Shown: positions 1 to 11,260 of the stretch, piece after piece
Numbering within the stretch: position 1 is the first letter of the stretch
Layout of the letters: each line of letters opens with the position of its first letter
Assembly (NCBI GenBank): GCA_000226015.1
Contig: JH153356.1
Coordinates: forward strand, 122,436 to 153,226
Length of the DNA: 30,791 nt
From: Mnemiopsis leidyi
Taxonomy: Eukaryota > Ctenophora > Tentaculata > Lobata > Bolinopsidae
Direction of reading: 5' to 3'
Made by a program: the position numbers and the translations under genes
Notes under the pieces: model-generated
The model's database searches: none
What the model saw: the letters and a program-made list of their open reading frames with translations, nothing else
What the model was told of the DNA's origin: nothing

Positions 1-411
1 CATTTTGTACCGTACACTCTTTTGTTCCACTACACAGTGATAGGGAAATTAAACTTAAAAGTTGAAATCAGGCATGTTTGCTTCATGACATTAAAAAAAC
101 TAAAAAAGCATTAAGCAGCCAAACATTCTAGACCTAAAACCCCTCAACCAATGATAACAAGTCGACTGAAGAAAAGAAAAGAAAATACTCCACAACAAAA
201 CAAATAGAAACAATAGCGACTATGCAAGCTTACTTAAAATTGGTAAGTTGAATACTGCTAAGAAAAAGAAACAAAACGCAATGATCCAACACGACACACA
301 TTAACACGACACATGCATGCTTCAACATGCTTCCACTACTGGGTGTACAATGTACATTGATTAAAACGGTGTGTACATGTCACTTAACGCTCTTTACAGG
401 AATAATACTTT
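1..411. other. AT-rich non-coding sequence
   Basis: No open frame, splice-site pair or RNA gene could be recognised here. The stretch is plain AT-rich sequence leading into the minisatellite that follows. Confidence 0.5.
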
Positions 412-703
412 GAATAATAAGTACGCCAGTTAATAATAAGTACACTGTACACCGGTTAGTTATGAGTACACCGGTTAATAATAAGTACACCGGTTAATAA
501 TAAGTACACCGGTGAATGATAAGTCCACCGGTTAATAATAACTACACCGGTTAGTTATAAGTACACCGGTTAATAATAAGTACACCGGTTAATAATAAGT
601 ACACCGGTTAGTTATAAGTCCACCGGTTAATAATAACTACACCGGTTAGTTATAAGTACACCGGTTAATAATAAGTACACCGGTTAATAATAAGTACACC
701 GGT
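412..703. repeat. 19-bp minisatellite with higher-order structure
   Basis: About thirteen 19-bp units each carry the palindrome ACCGGT followed by an AT-rich part such as TTAATAATAAGTAC. Variants (TTAGTTATAAGTAC, units ending AGTCC, units ending AACTAC) recur in the same order every five units, so the array is a 95-bp higher-order repeat of about 2.6 copies. No coding potential is seen. Confidence 0.92.
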
Positions 704-1808
704 AATTTTTTGACAGTGCTCAGGCTATGGTTCCAGGCTTGTTTTTTCACTTGACTCTTATCACGCATTTTTTTAGCATAAACTGCATCTGAAACTAATC
801 ATAGCCTAATATAGTCTGGTGATATGCCCTTATAATGGTTAGTAAGTGATAAAGATATTGATCCAAACTTAACCAAACCATTCAATCATAATCAGTTTAC
901 CAAGTTAATTCAAAACAATGCGATTCTATGCATCAAACGGAATATATGGAATTTTATAAGAACGTCGCTGTATTATTGGGTGGTAGTGGTAGATGTTAAC
1001 GCAAGGATATATAGATAGATGCTAAATTACTATTTTGTTCGCCGACAGCTAGTTAGAGAGCTAACTCCAGAGCAGACATGTTACTGCTTAAAGAGCTGTT
1101 TTAAGTACACCACATATCTTTAAACTTATGCTCATATTTTGGATATTCATTCCGAAAAGTTCTAACTTCTAACGTAACTGGTTAGTGTTTAGCTCCATCT
1201 AGCTTCATTTAAAAAGTTCTTGAGAAAATCAGAAAATTGCACCTGCCAACAACACTTTTTTCACCTCAAAAAAGAAACATTCTTCTTTTATCAAATCGGT
1301 TGCATTTTGTCGATTTTAAAGGCTCCTGAATACTGATACACCCAAATATTCATGCCCTTATGATGATGCCTCTATGTGGAGGGGGGTTTCCTAAGAGTGC
1401 CAGAAAAAGGGCAGGTCGGCCCCACTGACCCCACACATCAGATAGCAGTATAATGGGAAAGTTAACATGTCTAGACAACGTTGAAAGGAATACAAGTATT
1501 TTCATATATCAAAATAAACTTTTAAGTTAGTTATGCTTCCGACTTGCGTCAGCGCAGCTGAACTTGGCTAATTTAATAGGGTATGATTGATTGAATGCAT
1601 TGTTTAACGGATATATGAAAAATAGTTTTTCCGTCAGACAGGACATCTGGTTACAGCCTTAGTTGCGTGTTTTATACAGGACTAATTTTCACATTGCATA
1701 GATTTAAAGGGCGTTTGTCTTCACTTTAATTTGAGAAACGTTTTAATTTAGAAATGCTTCTATTTGCTGTATTATGATTGCCATAATTTTACAACATGCA
1801 TTTAAATG
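704..1808. other. Non-coding sequence, nothing recognised
   Basis: AT-rich sequence without a supported gene, tRNA or mobile element. Short open frames are rare and have no family resemblance or matching splice signals. Confidence 0.45.
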
Positions 1809-1882
1809 TGCGCACACTCACAGACCCACACATACCCACAAAGACCCGCACACACACGCACACACACACGCACACACAGAGC
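1809..1882. repeat. CA-rich simple repeat
   Basis: An imperfect CACA tract interrupted by G and T. It produces an artificial His/Thr-rich reading frame, which should not be taken as a gene. Confidence 0.85.
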
Positions 1883-2989
1883 ACACTTTCATTGATCGTA
1901 TTAATGAGAAACCGCACGAAACGAGTACAGGCAGGTCGTTCACCGGGATAAACTATTTCTTTTTCCTTCCAGACCTACTCAAGATACGATGTTAAACTGG
2001 ACCACCCTTCCTTGTTATACTTCGTACTAGAACGTTCTTGTGAACTTAACAGATGCAGTCAGTAGTGTATTTTTACTTTCCCACCTTGAGTACAACGCAG
2101 TTATTCCTACTGAGCTGACAAACTTCAAAATCTCGTCATTCCCGTTAAGTAGCGGTCCCTTTGATTCCTTAACACTAGGATCGACTCTATCTAGTACATC
2201 GTTTAACTGTTCCCATTTTCACCGATTCATTCACCGTTCTACTCAGAAATTCGATTTTAACCACCCAATAGGGTTCCCGTCGTAGATGACTTAAATCAAT
2301 CGAATTGATTTGGCGCCTCACAGATTCTACTTATTTAACGAATTATCGATTCGGTGCTGTGGGAATGCTCTTCTTGTTTGATGACAGGGCTGTCCCCTAT
2401 TATAATCATATCGGGAAACTTAATCACTTCATGACATCTCGATGTCACTAAAGTGGTGGGTTATAAGCGCGAGTATTTATGGTCCTTCTAATGGTCCGTT
2501 AAGGGGAGGTTATAGTTGAGTCGTGCGGTGACGTTAGATCCTCGAATTAAACCCCTGGGGAAATATCGAACCATAAAGAGGGGAAACAGTGCATCGGTAG
2601 CTATTTGTTAATCTCTGGCTTGCTACCAGGGGTCGGGTGTTTTCAGTTGCTATTTGTTAATGACTAGCGCTAGCCTTAGCTATTAGACGTATTTTAACAG
2701 TGTAGTTGTACGATTTGCAACATGTTTTATGATTAACGGGTTACTCAATGCACGACATAAATATTTCGAAGAATTTGTTTCACTTTTGGCAATCAGCTAC
2801 TTGGTTGCAGTAGTAATCCATATCGAACTAAAAGTAGCTCCTGTTATTAGATAAAGAATATAATGCACCTCAAATAAAAACAGATGGTCAAAATGACAAT
2901 AAAATGATACTCAATCATTAGTAGACATTTCCTGCTCAACTTCCTGACATTAACATCGTCATCTTCAGCCACCATGACAACTATCTTCA
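1883..2989. other. Non-coding sequence, nothing firm
   Basis: A plus-strand frame at 2040-2285 stays open for 81 codons, but it has no recognisable motif or convincing splice context. I see no other feature. Confidence 0.4.
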
Positions 2990-3235
2990 TTATCCGGCTG
3001 CCCCCTGAATACCAGCTGTAACATTGAACCTCGGCAAGAAACTGTCACAATCGAACTCCTTCTTCACCCCCACTGCCAAATCGATAGAAAGCAGGACAGC
3101 GGCCCCCCTGGTTCGCGTACTTCTGTCGGAAATATTTAGTATTTCTGGCAGGTGTGCTACACTGACCGACATAACGTCTATAACAAAAAGTCCCACCAGG
3201 GTCGCTTCTCTTGGAGGAGGTGTTATTTCTACGAT
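2990..3235 (-). CDS. Coding-like island, possible terminal exon of unknown gene
   Basis: On the minus strand a frame stays open from about 3235 to a TAA at 2990, inside a patch of higher GC than its surroundings. The roughly 80 residues look like ordinary protein: hydrophobic stretches such as VGLFVIDVMSVSVAHL and GAAVLLSIDLAVGV, then a polar tail with FNVT, a possible N-glycosylation site. No in-frame ATG lies at its upstream edge, so it would have to begin at a splice acceptor, and the nearest one (…ACATAG) is weak. The plus strand is also open here (3024-3302), so the strand is uncertain. I do not recognise the family. It may be the last exon of a gene, a decayed gene, or chance. Confidence 0.25.
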   Translation of the reverse strand: MVEITPPPREATLVGLFVIDVMSVSVAHLPEILNISDRSTRTRGAAVLLSIDLAVGVKKEFDCDSFLPRFNVTAGIQGAAG

Positions 3236-6200
3236 GTCTATGTTTCAGCTGCGTGATCAGGTGCTCTATAATTGTCTCATCTCGCCAGCTTTTTTTGTTT
3301 AAGTTCCATTTTTAGTCTCAACAGTCAACAGGACTCAGGTTGGGACCCATTAAACCAACCTCTTGCCTGAACTTTGAGTGAAACCAGGTCAAAGGTACCC
3401 CCTCTGATTTACAGCGATCTGGACGAAAATTTACTAAGACGTCCCTCCGTCATCTTTCTCTTGACACCATAACAAGTCTGTGATTTAGTCCCTAGCGGTG
3501 GTCTCTAGCAAAGTGTCCTAAGTCGATTTTCCCGATTAAAATGCTATCGCGTACGGTTAAAAACCTGGATCAAAGTTTGTGACAAAAACGATTTTGCAAA
3601 CGAATGGAACATGATCCAACATATTTAATCAAAGTACGCTTTATATGTACTGTTGTCCAGTGCCTTTTCAATGCTCGAAATTTTTAACTTTCGATGAGTT
3701 TTTCAGCGCAGTATTTGACTTATGACTCGGAATAATTTCAGTAGATCCAGATTGCCCATACTATTTCGCACCTTTACCGCAGTCTGGAGTGTTTTTTTGC
3801 ACAAGAACAGTCTTTGCATATGGTCGTGTTTTTTGCTCCTAACAACCGTTTAACGTATTCCTGATTCAGGACATTTTACAATTCCCTGCAGCTGCATTAT
3901 TTTTTATAAGGTAATCAGTGTTTGCTGTCTCAAGTCCAAACAGTGAGAAAAACTTTTTCTTACAGGTTACTTATATTCTAAAGAATTTGAAATAATCCTA
4001 GATAAAATACTTAAAAAAGAACATGAACCGCACTTTTCTGCCTGAACAATACCCTCATCAGTCACAATAGCTGCACCGCGAATATCCCGTTCCTCACTTT
4101 TCTAAATGTACTGAACAAATTTCATATGTGTTGCATTGTTTCTAAACTTTATCATAGCAGATTCATGTTGCCCGACATTCAAGTTGCAGGATCGCTTACG
4201 CTATCGAGCCTGAGATGCCCATCCTAAGCGAGAAAGTTAACCGCCACGCATCATGGCGCCACTACGTAATACAATGCTATGCTCCTATTGGTGCCCCATC
4301 ATCGCTGTCTCAGAACCTGGGGGAAGGTCGCAGACGTGCCATTGGTATGCGAACCTAAATATGATCAGCATGGGTTGTAGTTTTGGTTACGAAATAGTTT
4401 GACAGTAGCGGGGGTAAGGATTGCTTTCGCTTTTCACTCTCTCAGATCAAAGTCCTCGAAAGCAGCCAGCATTGCTTACTTTTCAGATTTCAATGCACTA
4501 CTAACGTATCGAGGACGTATATTCAGGTGTCTGAGCTGGGACTGGCTTAATAGTGTGTGAAACATTTCTAATGTTTATTTATGTAGGTTTATTGATGAAA
4601 TTTCAGACGACGAAATTCGAAATTGTGATTTTAAACCAATTTTTTCTCGTGCGAATTTGAATGCAAATAAACAGTTTCTACTGATTTCATAAGTTCTTAT
4701 GCTAAAAATGAGTTCCTGTTACTTTTCAAGGAGCTCCATCCCGACCCGCGGCTCACTCAATGCAATTTATCACCGGGTCAATTAATTTAAAACAAGAATA
4801 CTAATGACCATCCGGCCTGATTAAAGTTATGATCCACCAAAAAAGTAGCAACAAGATTGTGATAAATCTTATATAGTCTCATTCAATATGACTTCCTCGC
4901 TTGAACGATTTATTCTGATATTTAGATAACTTACATAGGTGAAAAATACTATCTAATTGCACTGTATGCTAAATATTTGAAATATATATATATACATACA
5001 CATATGTGTTTCTAGATAACTTTGTAAAAATTATTCTATGTAACTACATCAGATTTTCTTCCCGCACGTGACACACCAACAACATAAATTACTATAAGCC
5101 ATTACTTTAAGTTGACCTACAGAACAATATAATTCTAGTGCCTATGTCTTAACACCAGGACCCAGGACACACCTGCTCGATATCTAACTACGATTCTAAT
5201 GTTTCTCCCATAATTTTCTGTATTTTCCAAATCTCCTTGACGTCGGAGAGATATAGAATTTCGATTTAGTGGACGACCGAGTAAAACATCTGTTTGTTAC
5301 AGCTTTATTTTCATAATTTACCCTCCACGAGGCAGCATCCTCAAGTTATCGACCGAACTTAAAAGAGTTCATGCAGGCTAGTCAAGCGATTTACCTTTTA
5401 ACTGAGCAATCTTAATAAAGCAGTATTAGATTTTCAGGACCAGCCGACTGTAAAATGTTGTGTCTAGACTCTACGAACATTGTGTGGTGTGACTACCAGG
5501 TTAATCACCCAACCATCAACTGAGAGGGAGACTCGAACCGCTCATTGAGTCTCGTTAAACGTTTAATCGGTAACGGCTCGGTCAATGCTCTGCACCAGCT
5601 GAAAACTACGTAGATCTGTTGGAACATTATCATTATGATTACATAACTCGCCAGGCTTTACAGTAGGTATGAATACCCGGGATCTTTAGGACAAATTTCC
5701 TGTGTAGTTGAACAAAAGAGGCCATTATTAAAGGATGGAGCAGTGCTCCAAAGAGGGGTAGTTTATCTCTTTTGTTACTTTTCATGATAATAAATTATGT
5801 CAGTCTTAGCAGTACGTAACATAAATAAGACGCCATATGGTGTTTATGTTTTTTCGCTCGAATAGTTTGAAAAATTAAACTCTTCACTCTAATGCCTCAA
5901 ACAATAGTTGACAAGATTTTTTAGGTCTCTAAAAGTTTACTACTCTGATGATAATCAACACGCTGTCGCCAGCTTTGTTTTGCAGCCCATCTGTAGGGGT
6001 ATTTTGACAAAAGAACGTGACAAAACTTAACTTGCATTGCATAGTGTTGGATCGCTCGCAACTCTCGTTTTCATTGTTTTTCAGTGCAAACTCTTTAGTA
6101 TGACCATTCTCATTGCACTTAACACGTATAATTTCTTTCTTAATTATCTGACTTAGAAAATTCTCTTACCTAATTTTCTAGCCAATTTTCAGCCAGACCC

Positions 6201-6786
6201 TCGTCAGATCAAGTTTAACCAATTAGACCAAATATATAGACCAAATAGACCAACTGTCAAGGTCAATTTTAGCACGAAACGCTATCTGAGTGAGTGATTA
6301 AATCTTGTTCCTGTCGCGCTATCTCAGTTATCTGCACGCCGAAGTCGAAAATCTTAACTCAGAGCAGTTCCCACAATTTTGTGACAGATGATAATTGAAA
6401 CCAGCTTCTCTCCACGTCACCAAGATAATCTATTGCCACCCTGTTCCCACCCTCTAGCTCACGAGCCACACTAGTACTGAGCTACTGACAGTAACTACAC
6501 TATCGCAGCACCTAGTTCTCTCATTCAAATGTATGTCTGTGTGCAGGAAATTATTTCATATAACGGTTGTTTCGGAGATTTATCACGCGGCCCTAGATTT
6601 AGAATGTTAATGCGTTTTGTCTCGTTGGTCGGGCGCACTTGTAGTCAAATTTGCCCTCTAAGGCAATTTATCTAAAACGTTAACTGCATTAACTTTGTTG
6701 TGCACAACACCCGTTCGCGGATCTTTGTGATTGTTCTTTTTAAGTTTGCTTCGAGAATATTCACTGCATCTTTGTTAGGTTCTGCT
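3236..6786. other. Intergenic sequence upstream of the GPCR gene
   Basis: No gene could be supported. A patch at about 4190-4390 is less AT-rich and holds two inverted CCAAT boxes (ATTGG near 4277 and 4341), so it could be a promoter, but no transcript start is identifiable. A block near 6215-6255 repeats the short phrase AGACCAAATA. The GPCR promoter should lie at the right edge of this stretch. Confidence 0.4.
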
Positions 6787-9700
6787 ATGGAAAGCAGTAC
6801 TGATATGCGTACAACGGATATCACCGACAATCCGGATCCAACTCCCAGCCCAATTATATGTAAGTAAGATTTTTATTTATAAGCTTTTATTAATAATGAT
6901 ATTTTGATTTGAATTAATGCCACCAAGGAGCCATCTTGTGTAGGTCCGGCTTGCCGGGCAGATCTACATTTTGGTTATCCTTCATTAAGTAAAGTGTTTA
7001 GCCTACTTTGAGAGCATCAATTCAATTCCCTAGAGTTCGAATATTATGTTTATTTCGATAATGTATAATTTACTGTACTATTTGACAAGTTTTAAATAAA
7101 AAATTTACACTTTATTCACTTGATTTATTGCTGGAATTTTGACATATTAGTAATGCAAGATGCAATGACCAAGTTCAATTTTCAGACAAGATGCCTGACT
7201 CCTACGCTACGGTCATTTTTTTAATGATAGCCTTCGTCATGTTGTTCTCCCTCATAGGTGAGTTAGTGGAAGTTGCAAAATTGTCTTCAGATCAATTAGA
7301 TACACTGTTTCTCACATATTTTGCGAAATTGTTGATCAAATTTAATTTGATCGTTAATTAGTTAATATGGTGACAGACTAACGATCGATATCACAGTAAT
7401 AAAGTTATATCGAGATGAACATGGGCCAGAAAGACGGTAGACACAAGCGTTATTAACTTCTCCCTTAATATTTGCAGGCAACATACTAGCACTGACGTCG
7501 CTGTGCAGAAACAGAAAGTCAGTCTATCCCTGGTTCTTCAACCTGGCGATGTCGGATCTGCTGAAAACGCTTCTCTGTATGCCTTACTCCATGTACCTGA
7601 CACAATCGCAGTATTTTAGCGATAAGGAAAACTTTGTCAGCGACACCAAATGTGTCGTTATCGGGTAAGACTTTGTCAGCAACACCAAGTGTGTTGTTAT
7701 CGGGTAAGACTTTGTCAGCGACACCAAATGTGTTGTTATCGGGTAAGACTTTGTCAGCAACACCAAGTGTGTTGGTATCGGGTAAGACTTTGTCAGCAAC
7801 ACCAAGTGTGTTGGTATCGGGTAAGATTTTGTCAGCAACACCAAGTGTGTCGTTATAGGGTAAGACTTTGTCAGCGACACCAAGTGTGTTGATATCGGGT
7901 AAGACTTTGTCAGTGACACCAGGGAACCAGCCTTCAGGTAAGGTATGATTCTATTCAACGAGTATAGTGACTTGGCATCATGCGATAATTGACTTAAAAA
8001 GTGGCCAAATTCCTTCCCACCCTCAGCTACATATTCAACCTGACACTACTGATGGGGCTAATATCGAACATGTGTGTTGCGCTGGATCGAGTACATGCCA
8101 CTTACTTTCCCTTCCACTACTCTAACAATATGAAGAGATGTCCTCCCCTTTATTACATCCTACTCACTTGGATCTTGGTCCCCATTATAGCTGGACTACC
8201 CTTCTACTTACAGTCACGGGAAAACGTTCCGTAAGTTTTCTCTTAAAATTTTCATTCAAAATTACAAGTTTTCGAGTTCGTCAAAAGTTCAAGCTTACCA
8301 GCAGTTTCCCGATTTTAAGTGAAAATCACCGCTTAGTTACAAAAATCAGCCAAGAAGCTACCCTTCTGCCTTTTTAGCTCTGTAGACTTAACCTAAGTAT
8401 AGTAAAAAACTTCATTAACTTTTCTTCCCAGGAAAGCCCCCTTCGCAGTCTCAGATCCTTACATGCCGATGTGCATCTTCGACATCTGGGATGCCCCTAT
8501 ATTCAGGGAGGATATTAGCAAGGAGATGTTGGATGCCTACGTAGTGTTATACTACGTTCTTCTTTACTTGCTACCTATACTCGTTATCATCACTTGGTAA
8601 TTACTTTTACTTGCTTCCCATACTCGTCATCATCACTTGGTAAATACTTTTACTTGCTACCCATATTCGTAATTATTACTTGGTAAATACTTTTCCACAT
8701 AACCTCTTTTATGCTTAAGACAAAGAGCAAAGGAACTGCTTAAACTTTAAAGTCCTTGAAACATTACAATCCTTGTATCAAAGCAACCGAATGTTCCACT
8801 ATAGTTTAATAAATCAAAATCTGTCTATTTTGCATACAGCTCAGTCTACGAGTTTGAAACAAAGGACACTTTGTAAATCTTTCTATGCTGGGGGGTCCTG
8901 GATGATTACACAACATGTCCCTTATTTCTCACCTGATATTCTTCAGCACAATTCTCGTAATGAAGAAGCTACTGCCACGGATATTAGCAGAACGGAAGCT
9001 GTACGACTGCAGTAAGTGTACAAAACTTGTATCATTTTGATTTTAACATAAACGTTCACATTCGATTAATCTGATGAGTGTAGGAATGCTTTAAACCGTT
9101 CAAATTTATTACGTCGGATAAAGAACGAGATGATTAAACACAAACTTGTTCCACAGCTAAAAGCTCGGTTGTCATCGCCAACTCCACCGCTCTAGGCGAA
9201 GACCCCGGTCTCACTACAGTTGGAGAGGAAAACCAACTCAACAATCTCTCCCCAAACGGTTGGTAATTATTTTATTAGCATCTTAACAATTATCTTATTA
9301 GTATTTCATTAATTTTCTCATTAGTGATCTCATTAGTCTCTCTAATTATCTAATTAGTATCTCATTAACTATCTCATGAATAAAGGGGATAACGTAACAA
9401 GGAAAAGATCGGCCGAAAATTTTCCTGTGATTTTTTGAATACTGAATCTGGTCTACACAACCTAGGACCCTTTTCTGACCCTTTCAGTCTGTTGCTCGCA
9501 CTATAATACTTAATCACATCATACCTACTTTTATTTTGCTTCCCATTTTCTTTCGCCGATATTCCGCTAACTGGCTTTACTATATATATACTATATGTAT
9601 ATGGTTGCACTATAATCATTAGCACAGTCACATGAACATTGATCACACTTAAAATTTCAGGAGGAGCCACACCCTCGAAGTCTGGTAAAAAAGGCATGTT

Positions 9701-11192
9701 TTCTGTTCTAGATAACATGCTGAAACTCCACACTGGTTCCAAGCCCGTCACCAGGAAACACGCTAAACGAAATCAGGTACGGACATAATGATGTACTGAC
9801 GTACTGACATACTGACATAATGACGTACTGACATACTGAAATAATGACATACTGACATACTGAAATAATGACATACTGACATGCTGACATACTGATGTAC
9901 TGACAAATCTGACATACTGACACCCTTACAGTCTATCTGTTTCAATCTTCTTACTTAGCTACAGGGAAAAATAAGATTGATATTTCGTGAAAGCTTATCA
10001 AGAATTATTTTATTCATGTGTGATGTAAAGCCATGTGAGCGAGTGCGATGTTGACGGTACAAGTGAGAAAGTACATGTGATGACGTCATTATGACGACAT
10101 CAATGCAGCTTCCACCACGTCTAGTAGAAGGCTAAAGTGAGATCAGCATGAAATAAGCCTCTAACTTTAGGAAGATAGAAATAAAAGCGATTCACCTACA
10201 ATATTATATGTAAGTATTGTGATGTTTACAAAAACTGTAATTCGGCCGCAACGTCGGCCAAAATCATTTGTGGTTTGATATGCGAAGCGGTGGATTTAAA
10301 GATTTGAAGACTTGATGAAGTTTTAATTATTGCTTTTCTTTATTTGTTGATCTATGGCACACTTTCAAACTAATATTTGAACCCACTTATTCAAAGAAGC
10401 ATTTTACGTGACTTAAGGACATCTATGTTGATATGATATTATCAGTATTAGAGAAACCCAATTTTTTAATTCACCGAATTACCAACTTACTTCATGATAT
10501 CACATTATTTAATGGACTTGACAACCTAACTAACTTGCTCTAACGGCTCTATCTCAATCTAACTTCATCTTGACGCAGTGGAGGGCGGTACAAACAATGA
10601 TGATAGTGTCAGTAGCGTTTGTTTTCTGTCACGTGGTACACCTCATGTACTGGGTACTCTACAAGAAAGTAGTCTGGCAGTTACATGTAGAAGTCATCAA
10701 CCAGACTCTACCTTACGTCGAGTGAGTTTTAATTACTTAATTACTTAACTAATTAGTCCATATAATTACTCCATATAATTACTCCATTTAATGGTCGTGT
10801 TAAACTTTTCTTTAGTTGATAGCTATGGCATGCTATAAAAATTCGTTAAGCTTCATAATCTATTCCCTTATACACAGTTCTAGAATCTCCGCAGTTGAAG
10901 CAGCAATCTCTTAAATTCTTCACCAATCTACGAGAAAGAGAATTCTATGTTTTCTCAGTAACACTGAGTCCGAAAAATCAACTATTCAACTCCCATGAAT
11001 CCCAGGTTCGTTGTACTATCCTGCATCAACACCGGTCAAATAGTTATTGTCTACCTGGACGCGGCAGTAAACGTTATAGTCTACTACAGCAGATGTACCC
11101 TGATCAGGGAATCTATGTGCGACACCGCCAGAACTTTTATCACCTTCCTCATCAGTCCTGTTTTGATGCTGCTGCGCAGATCTAGAGACTGA
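6787..11192 (+). CDS. Rhodopsin-like (class A) G protein-coupled receptor, ten exons
   Basis: A seven-helix receptor expected in the plasma membrane; its ligand cannot be read from sequence. Exons are 6787-6859, 7186-7257, 7478-7664, 8027-8230, 8432-8596, 8947-9011, 9157-9258, 9661-9776, 10579-10721 and 11006-11192. All have GT-AG borders and matching phases, giving 1314 nt and 437 residues. Family marks are TM1 GN (N50), TM2 LAMSD (D75), extracellular Cys107, and DRV at 131-133. Arg132 lies exactly 25 residues after Cys107, as 3.25 and 3.50 do in class A. W159 and P169 fit TM4, C193 fits loop 2 and P227 fits TM5. Intracellular loop 3 is about 90 residues long and ends in the basic run RKHAKRNQ. 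TM6 has FVFCHVV instead of CWxP, and TM7 has NVIVYY instead of NPxxY. Introns 3 and 5 begin inside tandem copies of the exon end. The family call is firm; the subfamily is unknown. Confidence 0.9.
7631..7942 (+). repeat. 39-bp tandem array spanning a 5' splice site, eight units
   Basis: Unit 0 (7631-7669) is the last 34 bases of GPCR exon 3 plus GTAAG. Seven further units follow at an exact 39-bp step to 7942, so GTAAG recurs at 7665, 7704, 7743, 7782, 7821, 7860, 7899 and 7938. Each unit also contains TTTGTCAG, an acceptor-like string, 24 bases before its donor. The last unit diverges in its middle but keeps length and donor. Only the first donor keeps the receptor frame open, because reading on gives GGG TAA. 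Confidence 0.95.
8567..8694 (+). repeat. 43-bp tandem array spanning a 5' splice site, three units
   Basis: The first unit (8567-8609) is the last 30 bases of GPCR exon 5, coding LLPILVIIT, plus 13 bases of intron beginning GTAATTAC. Two further copies start at 8610 and 8653, with donors at 8640 and 8683. Units 1 and 2 differ in their exon-like part at three sites, all synonymous third positions (CTA/CTT, CCT/CCC, GTT/GTC). Reading past the first donor gives TGG TAA. Confidence 0.93.
9259..9380 (+). repeat. Degenerate short repeats starting at the intron 7 donor
   Basis: Directly after the GPCR exon 7 donor the intron carries a loose tandem series built on TATCTCATTAGT and ATTTCATTAAT, with roughly 11-22 bp spacing. 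It ends near 9380. The donor itself is not part of a clear unit. Confidence 0.6.
9777..9930 (+). repeat. Minisatellite starting at the intron 8 donor
   Basis: From the GTACGG donor of GPCR exon 8 the intron runs straight into repeats of TGACATAC and TGACATAATGACGTAC, with roughly 8-24 bp nested periods. Several copies contain GTACTGAC, which resembles the donor sequence. Confidence 0.88.
10722..10790 (+). repeat. Short tandem repeats starting at the intron 9 donor
   Basis: Immediately behind the GTGAGT donor lie TTAATTACTTAATTACTTAA and then about 2.5 copies of CCATATAATTACT. This is another repeat tract abutting a 5' splice site of the receptor gene. Confidence 0.7.
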
Positions 11193-11260
11193 TACTGCCA
11201 GAACTTTCATCACCTTCCTCATCAGTCCCGTTTTGATGCTACTGCGCAGATCTAGGGACT
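11121..11260 (+). repeat. 70-bp tandem duplication of the receptor's coding end and stop
   Basis: Copy 1 (11121-11190) encodes the last 23 receptor residues, beginning DTARTFITF and ending RRSRD. Copy 2 (11191-11260) follows with no gap. The two differ at six sites, at unit positions 3, 6, 18, 39, 51 and 66, all third codon positions and all silent. Copy 2 keeps the same 23 residues in its own frame and ends in TAA instead of TGA. Seventy is not a multiple of three, so copy 2 is out of frame with copy 1 in a simple read-through. Confidence 0.95.

Noticed and set aside
412..703. CRISPR-like array
   Set aside because: Units are head-to-tail without unique spacers and the setting is eukaryotic, so it is a minisatellite.
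1774..1995. His/Thr-rich frame over the CA repeat
   Set aside because: A simple-sequence translation with no other support.
5480..5580. Possible tRNA on the minus strand (a GGTTCGAGTC box)
   Set aside because: The flanking sequence cannot form the T-stem, acceptor stem or anticodon arm, so it is a chance B-box.
7670..7903. Fifteen-base introns (GTAAG to TTTGTCAG) within each 39-bp unit
   Set aside because: Far below the size that animal spliceosomes are known to remove; only longer jumps between units are considered.
7584..7958. Minus-strand 124-codon repeat protein (LTKSYPI units) and plus-strand repeat frames
   Set aside because: They arise because the 39-bp unit is a multiple of three and happens to be open in several frames; the region is the donor-spanning array of the GPCR.
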